A DNA stretch of 64,000 bases from Sandaracinobacteroides sp039808025 (GCA_039808025.1 JBDHSK010000001.1:314626-378625); one strand, 5' to 3'; shown: positions 52,929 to 61,836, numbered from the stretch's first letter. The notes: a model not told the origin generated them from the sequence alone. A program made the numbers and translations.

Positions 52929-55016
52929 ATGCGCATGCGTCTTCCCCCAACGGCTGTTTCGGTTGCCCTCCTGGTACTGGCTGTTCCTGCACTTGCCCCG
53001 CACGCGCCGGCCCGCGCCCAGACCACCATCAACCTGCGCGACGCCGATATCCGCACCTTCATCGCCGATGTCGCCCGGGTGACTGGCGCCAGCTTCGTGA
53101 TCGACCCAAGGGTGCAGGGGCGGATCTCGGTGGTGTCCGAGCGTCCACTTGGCCGCAGCCAGTATTTCGAGCTGTTCCTGTCGACATTGCGCGCCAACGG
53201 CTATGTGGCGGTGCCATCGGGCAGAGGTCAGTATCGCATCCAGCCCGCTGAAGCCGGCGCCGGAAGTATCGGCAGAGGCGGGCAGTTCACCACCACCGTG
53301 ATCCCGCTCGACCATATCGACGCCCAGCAGGCGCTCGAATCGATCCGCCCGGCACTCAGCCGCAATGGCGTGATTGCCGCCAATCGCTCGGGCAATGCCG
53401 TCATCGTCACGGATTTTGCCGATAACGTCAGCCGTGCCCGGCAGCTGCTTGCCAAGATCGACCGCGATCGCAGCGTAACCGAAGTGGTGCCGCTGAAAAA
53501 TGCCGGGGCGCGGGAACTGGCGCAATCGCTGTCGCGGCTGTCGACGCAACCCGGCCAGGCCGGAGCGGGGGGGGCTGCCACCACCGTCGTCGCAATCGAT
53601 GCCTCCAACGCCCTCGCCATCAAGGGAGAGCCTGCCCAGGTGAAACGCCTGGTGACGCTGGCGCGCGACCTCGACCGCAAGGCAGACGACGGTCGGGAAA
53701 CGCGGGTGATCTTCCTTGAGAACGCCGATGCCTCGGCGATCATGCCGGTGCTGCAACAATTGATGGGCCAGCAACCCACCCCCACCGGCAACGCCACTGC
53801 CGGCCCCACACTGCCTGCCGGAACCCCATTTGCCGGAAACCGCCAGCGTGGCGGGCTGACTTCGGCCCCGTCGACCACCACTGTCTCCGGATCGACGGGG
53901 TCTGCCGCCCTCACGTCCACCAACATCGGAGTTGCCAGTGGCGACCCCCGCGCGCGCGCCATCATCGCCCGCTACGAAGGCGCCAACGCCATCATCATTG
54001 CCGCCACCAGCGACATTCAGCGTGAACTCGGTGAAGTGATCCGCCAGCTCGATACCCGGCGCGCCCAGGTGCAGGTGGAAGCGATCATCGTCGAGATTTC
54101 AGACGCCGCCGCCCGCCAGCTCGGGGTGCAGTGGATGCTGGCCGGGCGCGGCGGCACCGTCCCTCTGGTATCCTCGACCTTCTCCAACGCCGCCCCCACC
54201 CTGCTGGCAATCACCGGCGCCATCGCAGCCGACAAGGGGCTGATCCCGGGGGCAGCCGGCGAAAAGTTCCGGGAAGCCGCCGTCAACTCGATCCTCGGAA
54301 CCACGGGCATCACCGGCTCCATCGGCTCGATCGGCAACGACACCATCTTCGGCTTCGTCATCAACGCCGTCAAAGGCGATGTCGATTCGAACATCCTCTC
54401 GACTCCGTCGCTTCTCACGCTCGACAACCAGCCGGCCCGCATCCTGGTGGGGCAGGAAATTCCCGTTACCACCGGCGAAGCGCTCGGCAACAACCTCGAC
54501 AACAGCTTCCGCACCGTCCAGCGTCAGGATGTCGGCATCCAGCTTTCGGTTCGCCCGCAGATCAACGCCGGCGGCACCATCACCCTGACGCTCAAGCAGG
54601 TGGTTTCGTCGATCGCCTCCACCGTCAACACCGATTTCGTTCTGAACAAACGCGAGCTGGAAACTGCCGTCACCGTCGGCAACGGCCAGATTCTGGCGCT
54701 TGGCGGCCTACTTGAAGATTCCGAACGCCGCTCGTTCCAGCGTGTCCCGCTGCTTGGTGATATTCCCGTTCTGGGCACGCTCTTCAGCTCGAAAACCAAG
54801 AACCACACCAAAACCAACCTGATGATCTTCATCCGCCCCACCATTGTGCGCTCGCAGGCCGATGCCGATGAACTGACGGCCGGCCGCTGGAACACAGTGC
54901 GTGAACAACAGCAGGAACGGGGCGGTTACGCGAGCCTCGATGCCCTGGCCTGGGATTATCTGCGGACTCCACCGCCCTATCAGCCGCGGCCCCTGCCAGC
55001 GGGGCCTTCCTCCTGA
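52929..55016 (+). CDS. gspD: Type II secretion secretin GspD
   Basis: 695-residue outer-membrane secretin. Signal peptide to about residue 30, then the N0 domain (INLRDADIRTFIADVARVTGASFVIDPRVQGRISVVS) and N1-N3 repeats (TVIPLDHIDAQQALESIRPAL; VVPLKNAGARELAQSLSRL). A Gly/Thr/Ser-rich insertion (about residues 282-335) interrupts N3. The secretin core runs VQVEAIIVEISDAAARQLGVQW to LEDSERRSFQRVPLLGDIPVLGTLFSSKTKN, including VTTGEALGNNLDNS. There is no lipobox, so a GspS-type pilot is not implied. Start ATG 52929 follows the gspC stop by 5 bp. The TGA overlaps the gspE ATG by one base. Confidence 0.96.
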   Translation: MRMRLPPTAVSVALLVLAVPALAPHAPARAQTTINLRDADIRTFIADVARVTGASFVIDPRVQGRISVVSERPLGRSQYFELFLSTLRANGYVAVPSGRGQYRIQPAEAGAGSIGRGGQFTTTVIPLDHIDAQQALESIRPALSRNGVIAANRSGNAVIVTDFADNVSRARQLLAKIDRDRSVTEVVPLKNAGARELAQSLSRLSTQPGQAGAGGAATTVVAIDASNALAIKGEPAQVKRLVTLARDLDRKADDGRETRVIFLENADASAIMPVLQQLMGQQPTPTGNATAGPTLPAGTPFAGNRQRGGLTSAPSTTTVSGSTGSAALTSTNIGVASGDPRARAIIARYEGANAIIIAATSDIQRELGEVIRQLDTRRAQVQVEAIIVEISDAAARQLGVQWMLAGRGGTVPLVSSTFSNAAPTLLAITGAIAADKGLIPGAAGEKFREAAVNSILGTTGITGSIGSIGNDTIFGFVINAVKGDVDSNILSTPSLLTLDNQPARILVGQEIPVTTGEALGNNLDNSFRTVQRQDVGIQLSVRPQINAGGTITLTLKQVVSSIASTVNTDFVLNKRELETAVTVGNGQILALGGLLEDSERRSFQRVPLLGDIPVLGTLFSSKTKNHTKTNLMIFIRPTIVRSQADADELTAGRWNTVREQQQERGGYASLDALAWDYLRTPPPYQPRPLPAGPSS

Positions 55017-56545
55017 TGGCGGCCCCCCTTCAGGATGACGCGCTTCCGGCACCCGAAAACAGGGTGCTGCCCTATGCCTTTGCCCGCCGCCATGGCGTGC
55101 TGCTGCTTCCGGCCAATGCTGAAGGTGGCCCGCGGCTGGGTGTGCGCGCCAGTGCTGGGCCAGGCGCCATTCTCGAGGCGCGCCGTTTCGCCAGCACCCG
55201 GCTTCTGGTGGAACCTCTGGCCGACGACCAGTTCGAGCAGCTGCTCTCGACCCTCTATTCCACCGATGGGCTGGCGGCTGCCGCCGATGCCGCAGCCGCT
55301 GCCAATCTTGCAAGCCTCGCCCGCGATACTGCCGATCTGCTCGACAACGACGATGCCGCCCCGGTCATCCGGCTGATCAACGCCCTTGTCACCCAGGCAG
55401 TGCAGCAGGGCGCGTCCGATATCCATCTTGAACCCGGCGACGATGGCATGGCGGTGCGTCTGCGGCGCGACGGGGTGATGGAGGAAGTGCTGCGGCTTCC
55501 GCCCGAAATTGCCCCCATGCTGGTATCGCGCGTCAAGGTGATGGCGCGGCTCGACATCGCCGAAAAACGGCTGCCACAAGATGGCCGCATCTCGCTGCTG
55601 CTGGGCAACCGCACCCTCGACGTCAGGGTATCGACACTGCCGGCGCGCGGCGGCGAACGGGTGGTGATGCGCATTCTCGATCAGGCGGCCGTGGCCCTGG
55701 CGCTCGATGACCTGGGGCTCGACCCTGATACCCGGGCGGCCCTTGCCGAAGCCCTTGGCGCCCCCAACGGCATCGTTCTGGTCACCGGTCCGACGGGGGC
55801 CGGCAAAACCACCACCCTTTATGCAGCTCTGAAAACACTGGCCGACGGACGACGCAACATCCTCACCGTGGAAGACCCGGTGGAATATGCCATCCCCGGA
55901 GTTGGTCAGACGCAGGTCGATACCCGGGTGGGGCTGACCTTTGCCCAGGGGTTGCGCGCCATCCTCCGTCAGGACCCGGACGTGGTGATGGTAGGAGAGA
56001 TCCGCGACCGTGAAACCGCCGAAATTGCCGTGCAGGCCGCCCTTACCGGCCACCTGGTGCTGTCAACCGTGCATGCCAATTCGGCGGCCGGAGCCATTAC
56101 CCGCCTGCGCGACTTCGGGGTGGAAAGCTTCCTGATCGCCGCCACCTTGCGGGCAGTGGTCGCCCAGCGGCTGGTTAGGCTCACCTGTCCCACCTGTGCG
56201 ACCCGCGAGCCGCTGGCGCCGGCACTGGCGCAACGGTTGGCCATCCCGGCCGGCATGACAGTCGCCAAGGCGAACGGCTGCCCGGCCTGTCGCCACACCG
56301 GCTATGCCCGCCGTCGCGGACTGTTCGAGCTGATCACCGCCGACACGGATCTGCGCGCCCACATCAACGCCGGTGCCAGCGAAGCCCAGCTGGAAGCAGC
56401 CGGTCTCCACCAGTCATTGAAGGAAAGCGCCCGTGCGGCGGTCATCAGCGGCGCCACCACCCCCACCGAGGTTCTGCCGCTGTTTCAGGGCGAAGCCGCA
56501 CGCCGACGCGATCCGTCCGGCGATGCCGCCGCTGCCAGCCGATGA
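55016..56545 (+). CDS. gspE: Type II secretion ATPase GspE
   Basis: 509-residue cytoplasmic hexameric ATPase powering pseudopilus assembly. The N-terminal domain is shortened relative to classic GspE. The catalytic part has the sequence QGASDIHLEPGDDGMAVRLRRDG, Walker A GPTGAGKTTTLYAAL (about residue 258) and the Asp box EDPVEYAIPGVGQTQV. The Walker B region is RAILRQDPDVVMVGEIRDRETAEIAVQAAL, and the His box is TGHLVLSTVHANSA. The four-Cys zinc motif is CPTCATREP / CPACRHTGYA. The stop overlaps gspF by 4 bp (ATGA). Confidence 0.97.
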   Translation: MAAPLQDDALPAPENRVLPYAFARRHGVLLLPANAEGGPRLGVRASAGPGAILEARRFASTRLLVEPLADDQFEQLLSTLYSTDGLAAAADAAAAANLASLARDTADLLDNDDAAPVIRLINALVTQAVQQGASDIHLEPGDDGMAVRLRRDGVMEEVLRLPPEIAPMLVSRVKVMARLDIAEKRLPQDGRISLLLGNRTLDVRVSTLPARGGERVVMRILDQAAVALALDDLGLDPDTRAALAEALGAPNGIVLVTGPTGAGKTTTLYAALKTLADGRRNILTVEDPVEYAIPGVGQTQVDTRVGLTFAQGLRAILRQDPDVVMVGEIRDRETAEIAVQAALTGHLVLSTVHANSAAGAITRLRDFGVESFLIAATLRAVVAQRLVRLTCPTCATREPLAPALAQRLAIPAGMTVAKANGCPACRHTGYARRRGLFELITADTDLRAHINAGASEAQLEAAGLHQSLKESARAAVISGATTPTEVLPLFQGEAARRRDPSGDAAAASR

Positions 56546-57669
56546 CGGCCCATGCCCACCAGCGGCCATCAGCCCCCGCTCAGCCACTGTGGAAGCGGTC
56601 GCTGCGCGCCGCGCCGTCAGCGCCGCGCATGTCGGCTCAGGCACGCGCCACCCTGATCCGCCAGATGGCGACCCTGGTTGCGGTCATGCCCATCTCCGAT
56701 GCCATCGCCACACTGGCGCGCCAGCCGGCCAACCCCGCGCAAAAGGCCATTCTGCAACGCACCAACCGGGCGTTGCAGTCTGGAAGTTCGCTGGCAGCGG
56801 CTCTGCCGGCTTCGGCCTTCCCCGAGGATATCCGCGCCACCATTGCTGCCGGCGAGGCCTCAGGACGGCTGCCCCTGCTGCTGTCCCGGCTTGCCGACAC
56901 GCTGGAAGCCGATGTGGCGCTGCGCTCGAAGCTGCTGGCAGCGCTCGCCTACCCGCTTTTGCTGCTGGTAGTGGCGCTTGGCGTCATTCTCGCCATGTTG
57001 ATTTTCGTGGTCCCCGGCATTGCCGAACAGCTCACGGCCTCCGGCCAGACCCTGCCTCTCCTCACCCGGCTGGTGCTCGGGGTATCGGCTGCCCTCAAGA
57101 ACTGGTGGTGGCTGCTGATGCTGCTGCTCGCCGTATCGGCGGGTGCCGGCCTTTGGTGGGTCCGGCAACCCGCCAACCACGACCGCCTCGATCATCGCCT
57201 GTTGACGCTGCCGCTGGCTGGCAACTGGATCGCCACGGTGATCGCCGTGCGCTGGTCGCGGTTGCTGGCCACCATGCTTACCGCCGGGCTGCCGCTCGCC
57301 GAAGCATTGACCATAACCGCCCCTACTCTTGGCAACGCGGCCTGGCGCGAAGCCACCATGCGCATGGCCCGGCAGGTGCGCAGTGGCGCCTCGCTGTCTG
57401 CCAGCCTGTCTTTGTTGCCGCGGCCACCGGCACTGCTGCTGTCGCTGACGCAATCGGGGGAAGCGGCGGGGCGGCTTGCCCCTCTGCTCGAATCAGCGGC
57501 GCAATCGCTCGACCGCCAGTTGCAGGACCGCAGCCGCACCTTCCTGGCACTGGCCGAGCCACTGATCATCGTGATGCTGGGGGCGATCGTCGCCCTCATC
57601 ATTCTTGCCGTTCTGCTACCCATCCTGCAACTCAACACGCTGGCCGGAGCCGGCGTCGGAGCCTCGTGA
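56542..57669 (+). CDS. gspF: Type II secretion platform protein GspF
   Basis: 375-residue inner-membrane platform protein. Two GspF/PilC repeats: first, RATLIRQMATLVAVMPISDAIATLARQPAN to ALAYPLLLLVVALGVILAMLIFVVPGIAEQL. Second, TVIAVRWSRLLATMLTAGLPLAEALTI to GEAAGRLAPLLESAAQSLDRQLQ. The closing helix is EPLIIVMLGAIVALIILAVLLPILQLN. It binds GspE and GspL to convert ATP hydrolysis to pseudopilin extraction. It overlaps gspE by 4 bp and shares one base with gspG. Confidence 0.96.
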   Translation: MTAHAHQRPSAPAQPLWKRSLRAAPSAPRMSAQARATLIRQMATLVAVMPISDAIATLARQPANPAQKAILQRTNRALQSGSSLAAALPASAFPEDIRATIAAGEASGRLPLLLSRLADTLEADVALRSKLLAALAYPLLLLVVALGVILAMLIFVVPGIAEQLTASGQTLPLLTRLVLGVSAALKNWWWLLMLLLAVSAGAGLWWVRQPANHDRLDHRLLTLPLAGNWIATVIAVRWSRLLATMLTAGLPLAEALTITAPTLGNAAWREATMRMARQVRSGASLSASLSLLPRPPALLLSLTQSGEAAGRLAPLLESAAQSLDRQLQDRSRTFLALAEPLIIVMLGAIVALIILAVLLPILQLNTLAGAGVGAS

Positions 57670-58109
57670 TGCCCCCACACCCCGTCCGCCCCCGCCCGGT
57701 TATGGCCACCCGCACCAATCAGGCCGGGTTCACTCTCGTTGAATTGCTGGTGGTGCTGGCAATCATCGGGCTGCTCACCACTGTCGTCGTCATCAATGTG
57801 CTGCCCATGCAGGGCCGGGCGCAGGTTCAAAAGGCCAAGGCCGATATCGCCCTTATCGAACAGGGGCTTGAGTTCTGGCGCATCGACTCCGGGCGCTACC
57901 CTACCCAGGAGGAAGGGCTTGCGGTGCTCACCCAGCCGGGCCCCCTCGGGGCCAAGCTGAAGAAGCTGCCGCAGGATCCCTGGGGCCACCCCTATCGCTA
58001 TGTCGTGCCCGGCGACAATGGCGCACCCTATGCCATCGTCTCGACCGGCGCCGATGGTGAGACCGGCGGCGACGGCGACAACGCCGATCTGCGCAGCGAC
58101 CGGGAGTAA
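57669..58109 (+). CDS. gspG: Major pseudopilin GspG
   Basis: 146-residue pseudopilin. The prepilin cleavage site is QAG|FTLVELLVVLAIIGLL with cleavage after Gly20, and Glu at mature position 5 is present. The C-terminal domain has the GspG signature FWRIDSGRYPTQEEGLAVLTQP, LKKLPQDPWGHPYRYVVPGDNG and the calcium-loop region STGADGETGGDGDNADL. Start ATG 57669 overlaps gspF by one base (TGATG). The in-frame ATG at 57702 would give a shorter 8-residue leader and cannot be excluded. Confidence 0.96.
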   Translation: MPPHPVRPRPVMATRTNQAGFTLVELLVVLAIIGLLTTVVVINVLPMQGRAQVQKAKADIALIEQGLEFWRIDSGRYPTQEEGLAVLTQPGPLGAKLKKLPQDPWGHPYRYVVPGDNGAPYAIVSTGADGETGGDGDNADLRSDRE

Positions 58110-58115
58110 CCGGCC

Positions 58116-58514
58116 ATGCGCGCCGAGGGTGGTTTCGCACTGATCGAGATGCTGGTGGCGATGCTGCTTCTCAGCCTCGTCGGTCTCACTCTGGCGCGCT
58201 TTCAGACGTTCCAGCTGGGCGGGGCCGCAAGCCTCGCAACCACCGCCGCTGCCCGGCTGGAGGCCGATAACATCGCCATCGACATCATGGTCGCCCCCCA
58301 TGCCCCCACCGGCACCCGCAGCGGCACCAGTCGCAACGCCGGGCACGACTGGTACTGGCAGACGACCACCAACCCCACCATCGACGACCAGTTGCTGCCC
58401 GACATGGTGTTGATCGACATCGCCGTCGCACCGGCACCCGGCCAAGCCCCGGTCGCCAGACGTCAGCTGATCCGCCCGCTCATCTGGCCAGGGCGGCAAC
58501 AGTCACCGTCATGA
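58116..58514 (+). CDS. gspI: Minor pseudopilin GspI-like
   Basis: 132-residue pseudopilin with cleavage site GG|FALIEMLVAMLLLSLVGLTLARFQTF (Gly6; Glu at mature +5). The globular part has RLEADNIAIDIMVAPHAPTG, then HDWYWQTTTNPT and MVLIDIAVA. This matches the GspI pattern of an A-x-N segment followed by W-x-W and a terminal V-D-V-type strand. It takes the place after gspG where gspH would normally sit, so gspH is absent and gspI follows directly. Assignment as GspI rather than GspH is by motif and order, with fair but not full certainty. It overlaps gspJ by 4 bp (ATGA). Confidence 0.78.
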   Translation: MRAEGGFALIEMLVAMLLLSLVGLTLARFQTFQLGGAASLATTAAARLEADNIAIDIMVAPHAPTGTRSGTSRNAGHDWYWQTTTNPTIDDQLLPDMVLIDIAVAPAPGQAPVARRQLIRPLIWPGRQQSPS

Positions 58515-59107
58515 ACCACTGCCTGCCTCATTTCCGGCGCCGCACACCAGGCAAGGGGCAGTCCGGTTTCACACTGGTTGAAATGCTGGTGGCCCTGCTG
58601 GTGTTCGGCATTATCGCCAGCGTGGCGACGGCACTCGTCACCACGTCCAGCCGCAGCTTTGCCCGCAGCGAACAGGCGCTCGCTGATCTCGGCAGCCTCG
58701 AAACCATGCGGATGACCCTGGCCGCCGACCTCGGGCAGGCAGCGGCCCGTCCCAGCATCGCCGCTGATGGCGGGCGGCTGCCGGCCTTCGTGCTGATGCC
58801 GCAAGGGCTGGTTCTGGTTCGCCGCGGCCTGTCCCACCAGCTTCCGGCTATAGAGAAGATTGCCTGGGGGTTCGATGGCCACCGCCTGCTGCGGCAGACC
58901 TTTCCGGCACTCGATGGCAGCCCGCCCGGCCGGGCCGTGGTGATGGTCAATGATGTAACGGCCATCAAGCTGCGGGTGGCCGACGACCGGGGCTGGCAAA
59001 CCCGATGGGAGCCGCTGCAGCCGGAAAGCCTGCCGCGCGCCATCGAACTGACGGTACAGCGCACCAGCAGCCCCCCCGTCACCCTGCGGTTCACGGTAGG
59101 TGCGTGA
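58511..59107 (+). CDS. gspJ: Minor pseudopilin GspJ
   Basis: 198-residue minor pseudopilin: leader ending QSG|FTLVEMLVALLVFGIIASVATALV with cleavage after Gly19. The globular part fits GspJ, with DLGSLETMRMTLAADLGQAAARPS, GQAARPS-like loop and RAIELTVQRTSSPPVTLRFTVGA at the end. GspJ forms the pseudopilus tip complex with GspI and GspK. Its stop TGA lies inside the first copy of the 31-bp tandem repeat, so the normal overlap with gspK has been pushed 92 bp downstream. Confidence 0.88.
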   Translation: MNHCLPHFRRRTPGKGQSGFTLVEMLVALLVFGIIASVATALVTTSSRSFARSEQALADLGSLETMRMTLAADLGQAAARPSIAADGGRLPAFVLMPQGLVLVRRGLSHQLPAIEKIAWGFDGHRLLRQTFPALDGSPPGRAVVMVNDVTAIKLRVADDRGWQTRWEPLQPESLPRAIELTVQRTSSPPVTLRFTVGA

Positions 59108-59202
59108 TGCACCACCCAATAAAAACGCAGGTGCGTGATGCACCACCCAATAAAAACGCAGGTGCGTGATGCACCACCGGGAAAAATATGGGTGCGTGAT
59201 GC
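59098..59202 (+). repeat. 31-bp tandem repeat at the gspJ/gspK junction
   Basis: Two identical 31-bp units (59098-59128 and 59129-59159) start AGGTGCGTGATGCACCACC. A third unit (59160-59190) shares those 19 bases then diverges, and a partial fourth (59191-59202) reads into gspK. Each unit contains GGTGC-GTGAT-GCACC or its start (hairpin-forming) and a TGATG stop/start overlap, at 59105, 59136, 59167 and 59197. The first TGA ends gspJ; the last ATG (59199) starts gspK. This looks like a slippage expansion of an original coupled gspJ-gspK overlap. Confidence 0.95.
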
Positions 59203-60152
59203 CCTATAGCGCCTCAGCCAGCCCGCGTCGTTTGCAAAGCGGTGAACGTGGCGCTGCCCTGCTGGCAGTGCTGGCAACCGTGGTGCTTCTGGCAGCCCTC
59301 ACCAGCCTTGGCCTGTCGCGCCTCAAATCGGCAACCACCCACCTCGATGACGCCAGCGCCCGCCATCAGGTCATACTGCTGGCCGAGTCCGGCGTGACGG
59401 CGGCCCGGTTCCTGGTGTTCAAGGTCAAGACGGCCGCCCACCAGCCCAACGCCAAGCACCCTGATCCCATCAGCTTCGCACTTGCCGACGGCCGCATCAC
59501 CCTGCGCTTTTCCAGTGCCGGGAACTGCTTCAATCTCAATGCCATGGCGCCAGCACCCACCGCAGCAGACCAACCGCCCCTGCCGCCACAGGCCCGCGCC
59601 GAAGATTTCCGCAAGCTGCTGACCGCGGCTGGCATCGATGCCACCCAGGCCGCCACCCTTGCCGAAGCGACCGCCACGCGGCTGGCACAAGATGGCATGC
59701 TGTGGGCTGACGGCAGCGAGTGGGCAACCGTTCGCGGCGTCTCAGCCGCCCACTGGCAGAAAGCCGGTCATCTGCTGTGTGCGCTTCCCAACCGTGAACA
59801 GGCTGCCCTCGATCTCAATGCCCTGACCGTGGCTGACGTTCCCCTGCTGGCAGCATCGGGGGTTCCTGTCGATGTCGCCCGGCGGATGCTGGCATCCCGG
59901 CCACAACAGGGGTGGGCGTCACCAACCGATTTCTGGCAGCAGGCCATGGTGTCACCCCCGCCGAACAATGCCGGCGCCCAAGCTCTGCGCACCGACAGCC
60001 GCTGGATGCTGGTCGAAGTGGAAGCGACCACGGCACGCCTGCGCCACACCCGCCAGATTCTGCTGGATACGGTTCCGCAGCCGGCGCACATTTCTGCCGT
60101 CACATGGAAACCACTGGAACCCCCACCACCCCCTGAGGAGGCAATCGGTTGA
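59199..60152 (+). CDS. gspK: Type II secretion minor pseudopilin GspK
   Basis: 317-residue pseudopilin tip protein. The leader ends RG|AALLAVLATVVLLAALTSLGLSRL, with the atypical residue at mature +5 (not Glu) that is normal for GspK. The globular domain has ITLRFSSAGNCFNLNAM (family FNLN motif), LAQDGMLWADGSEWATVRGVSAAHWQKAGHLLCALP and ALDLNALTVADVPLLAA. Start ATG 59199 is preferred; ATG 59169 in the third repeat copy is in frame and would add ten residues (MHHREKYGCV). The stop overlaps gspL by 4 bp (TTGA). Confidence 0.93.
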   Translation: MPYSASASPRRLQSGERGAALLAVLATVVLLAALTSLGLSRLKSATTHLDDASARHQVILLAESGVTAARFLVFKVKTAAHQPNAKHPDPISFALADGRITLRFSSAGNCFNLNAMAPAPTAADQPPLPPQARAEDFRKLLTAAGIDATQAATLAEATATRLAQDGMLWADGSEWATVRGVSAAHWQKAGHLLCALPNREQAALDLNALTVADVPLLAASGVPVDVARRMLASRPQQGWASPTDFWQQAMVSPPPNNAGAQALRTDSRWMLVEVEATTARLRHTRQILLDTVPQPAHISAVTWKPLEPPPPPEEAIG

Positions 60153-61465
60153 ACTGGCTGCTGGAAACCACGTCGGGCATCAGGGCACTCGGGCCGGAAC
60201 CCGGGGGCACGGTGATCGCCATTATCCCCGGTGACGATGTTGCGCTGCATCATCTGTGGCTGAACAATACATCGCCGGCCCGACGCCTTGACGAAGCCCG
60301 CGGCCAGATCATCGATCTCGCCAGCCAGCCGATCGAGGATCTTCACATCGCCATCGGCCCTGCCAACTCCGAAGGAAAGAGCTGGGTCGCCGTCATCAGC
60401 CATGAAAACATGCATGCGCACCTCTCGCTCTTTGCAGCCTCCGGGCACACGCCAGTGCATATGGTTCCCGCAGCCCTGCTGCTACAGGAAGGAGGCGTCG
60501 CCACTCTCGAAGATCTGCTGCTGTTCCGCACCGACGACAACGCCGGCGCCACCGAACCGGCTCTGGCCGAGCATCTGGTCGCCGGGGCGATCGATAAGGC
60601 GCAGCCATTCCATCCGGCCATCGGCGACGATACCCCGCTCCCCATCGATCTGATGCAGGGGCCTTTCGCCCCCACCCGGCGCTGGTGGCGTGAACGGCCG
60701 TTCCAGCTGTGCGTGGGTGGTCTCGCAGTCCTCGCCCTGTTGCTGGCGCTGGCCCCGGGGCTCATCCACGCGCGGCAGGAACGGCGGGCCGTGCAGGCGT
60801 TTGACGCCGGCACCCGCCAGCTGGCCAGCCGCTTTCTTGGCTCATCCACCCCTGAGGACGCGGCGTCTGCGGCTGTGGCGCTGGCCAAAGCACGGCGCAG
60901 GGCGGAAGGAGCAGCGATCGGCGCCCGCCTGACGTTCATCGCCCATGAACTCGAGCAGGTGCCTGAAGCGCACCTGACTGGCGTGTCGATGGAGGGTGAG
61001 CAGTTGCGGGTCGTGCTGGGCGGGCCTGCCAATGCCATCAATACCGTGCTGCCCCGCCTTGCCGCCGGGCCCTTCACCGTTGAACGGCTGGGAACCGATA
61101 TCCTGATGGCTGACCGGCGATCTACTCTGGTAGAGGGTGGCCCCCCCGTGGCGCTTGCCCGCCAGCAGCTGGTGGCTGCCGGAAACGATGCCGCAATTCT
61201 CAATGCGTTGCGGAATAAACCCGCTCTGCACAGCATCGCAGACCTGGTCCGGGAAACCCGTGCCATCCTGCTGAAGGCCGGGTTCAATGATGCCGTGATC
61301 GGCGAAACCGGAAGCGGCGTGACTGTCACCATCCCGGCCGCCCGTGCCCGGGCGCTTCTGCCAGCCCTTGCCGATCTCGAGGCCGCGGGGGCACGGTTCA
61401 CGGCGCTGTCCGTGCAACCGCTCGGCAATCAGACCCTGTCCGCCAGTTTCGGAGCGACTCCATGA
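60149..61465 (+). CDS. gspL: GspL with an extra C-terminal periplasmic domain (possible GspL-GspM fusion)
   Basis: 438-residue bitopic protein. Residues 1-180 form the cytoplasmic actin-like domain of GspL (LDEARGQIIDLASQPIEDLHIAIG; HTPVHMVPAALLLQEGGV). A single transmembrane helix follows at about 187-205 (CVGGLAVLALLLALAPGLI), then a periplasmic part. The first periplasmic region (about 210-325) suits a GspL ferredoxin-like domain. The extra region (about 335-438, ARQQLVAAGNDAAILNALRNK to VQPLGNQTLSASFG) has the strand-helix pattern of a GspM domain but lacks GspM's own helix. No separate gspM exists here. Start TTG has GAGGAGG 7 bp upstream. GspL recruits GspE to the membrane. Confidence 0.87.
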   Translation: MNWLLETTSGIRALGPEPGGTVIAIIPGDDVALHHLWLNNTSPARRLDEARGQIIDLASQPIEDLHIAIGPANSEGKSWVAVISHENMHAHLSLFAASGHTPVHMVPAALLLQEGGVATLEDLLLFRTDDNAGATEPALAEHLVAGAIDKAQPFHPAIGDDTPLPIDLMQGPFAPTRRWWRERPFQLCVGGLAVLALLLALAPGLIHARQERRAVQAFDAGTRQLASRFLGSSTPEDAASAAVALAKARRRAEGAAIGARLTFIAHELEQVPEAHLTGVSMEGEQLRVVLGGPANAINTVLPRLAAGPFTVERLGTDILMADRRSTLVEGGPPVALARQQLVAAGNDAAILNALRNKPALHSIADLVRETRAILLKAGFNDAVIGETGSGVTVTIPAARARALLPALADLEAAGARFTALSVQPLGNQTLSASFGATP

Positions 61466-61830
61466 TGCTTTCCATCCTTGCCCTCTCGGTCGCCAGCCTT
61501 GGCCTGCAGGATCTCCCCCAGCAGAAGATTGCTCCGGGCCAGTGCGTGATCATGCTGTGGTCGAAGGCCCAGCCCCCCTTGCGCATCGCCATGATCGACG
61601 AGCAGCGCCAGACACTGCTTCTTCAGCGCAACCGCCGGGCGGTCACGCTCGCCGCCAGCGGGCCCTCGCACTATAGTGGCGATGGCCTCAGCATCGGGGT
61701 CGATCTGGTGTTCCGCGATGGCGCTGCAGTCAGCAACGGCGCCATCATCGATTCCGGCAGTATCGACATCACGGCTGCTGATGGCGAAACGCTGGTGCTT
61801 CCCGTAGGCGGCATCCGCGCCTGCCAATAA
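61462..61830 (+). CDS. Exported protein of unknown function at the end of the gsp operon
   Basis: 122-residue predicted secreted protein: a short leader (MMLSILALSVASLGLQ), then a beta-rich region with two cysteines (C28 in APGQCVIML, C121 in GIRACQ) placed to form one disulfide. A Gly/Asp-rich middle (GDGLSIGVDLVFRDGAAVSNG) follows. It starts inside the gspL stop (ATGA overlap), so it is translated with the secretion genes. I do not recognise the family. Position suggests an accessory role such as platform stabilisation or a pilot-like function. Confidence 0.75.
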   Translation: MMLSILALSVASLGLQDLPQQKIAPGQCVIMLWSKAQPPLRIAMIDEQRQTLLLQRNRRAVTLAASGPSHYSGDGLSIGVDLVFRDGAAVSNGAIIDSGSIDITAADGETLVLPVGGIRACQ

Positions 61831-61836
61831 GCCGCC

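Noticed and set aside
59098..59202. CRISPR-like array at the gspJ/gspK junction
   Set aside because: Units are contiguous with no spacers and no cas genes are near; it is a tandem duplication.
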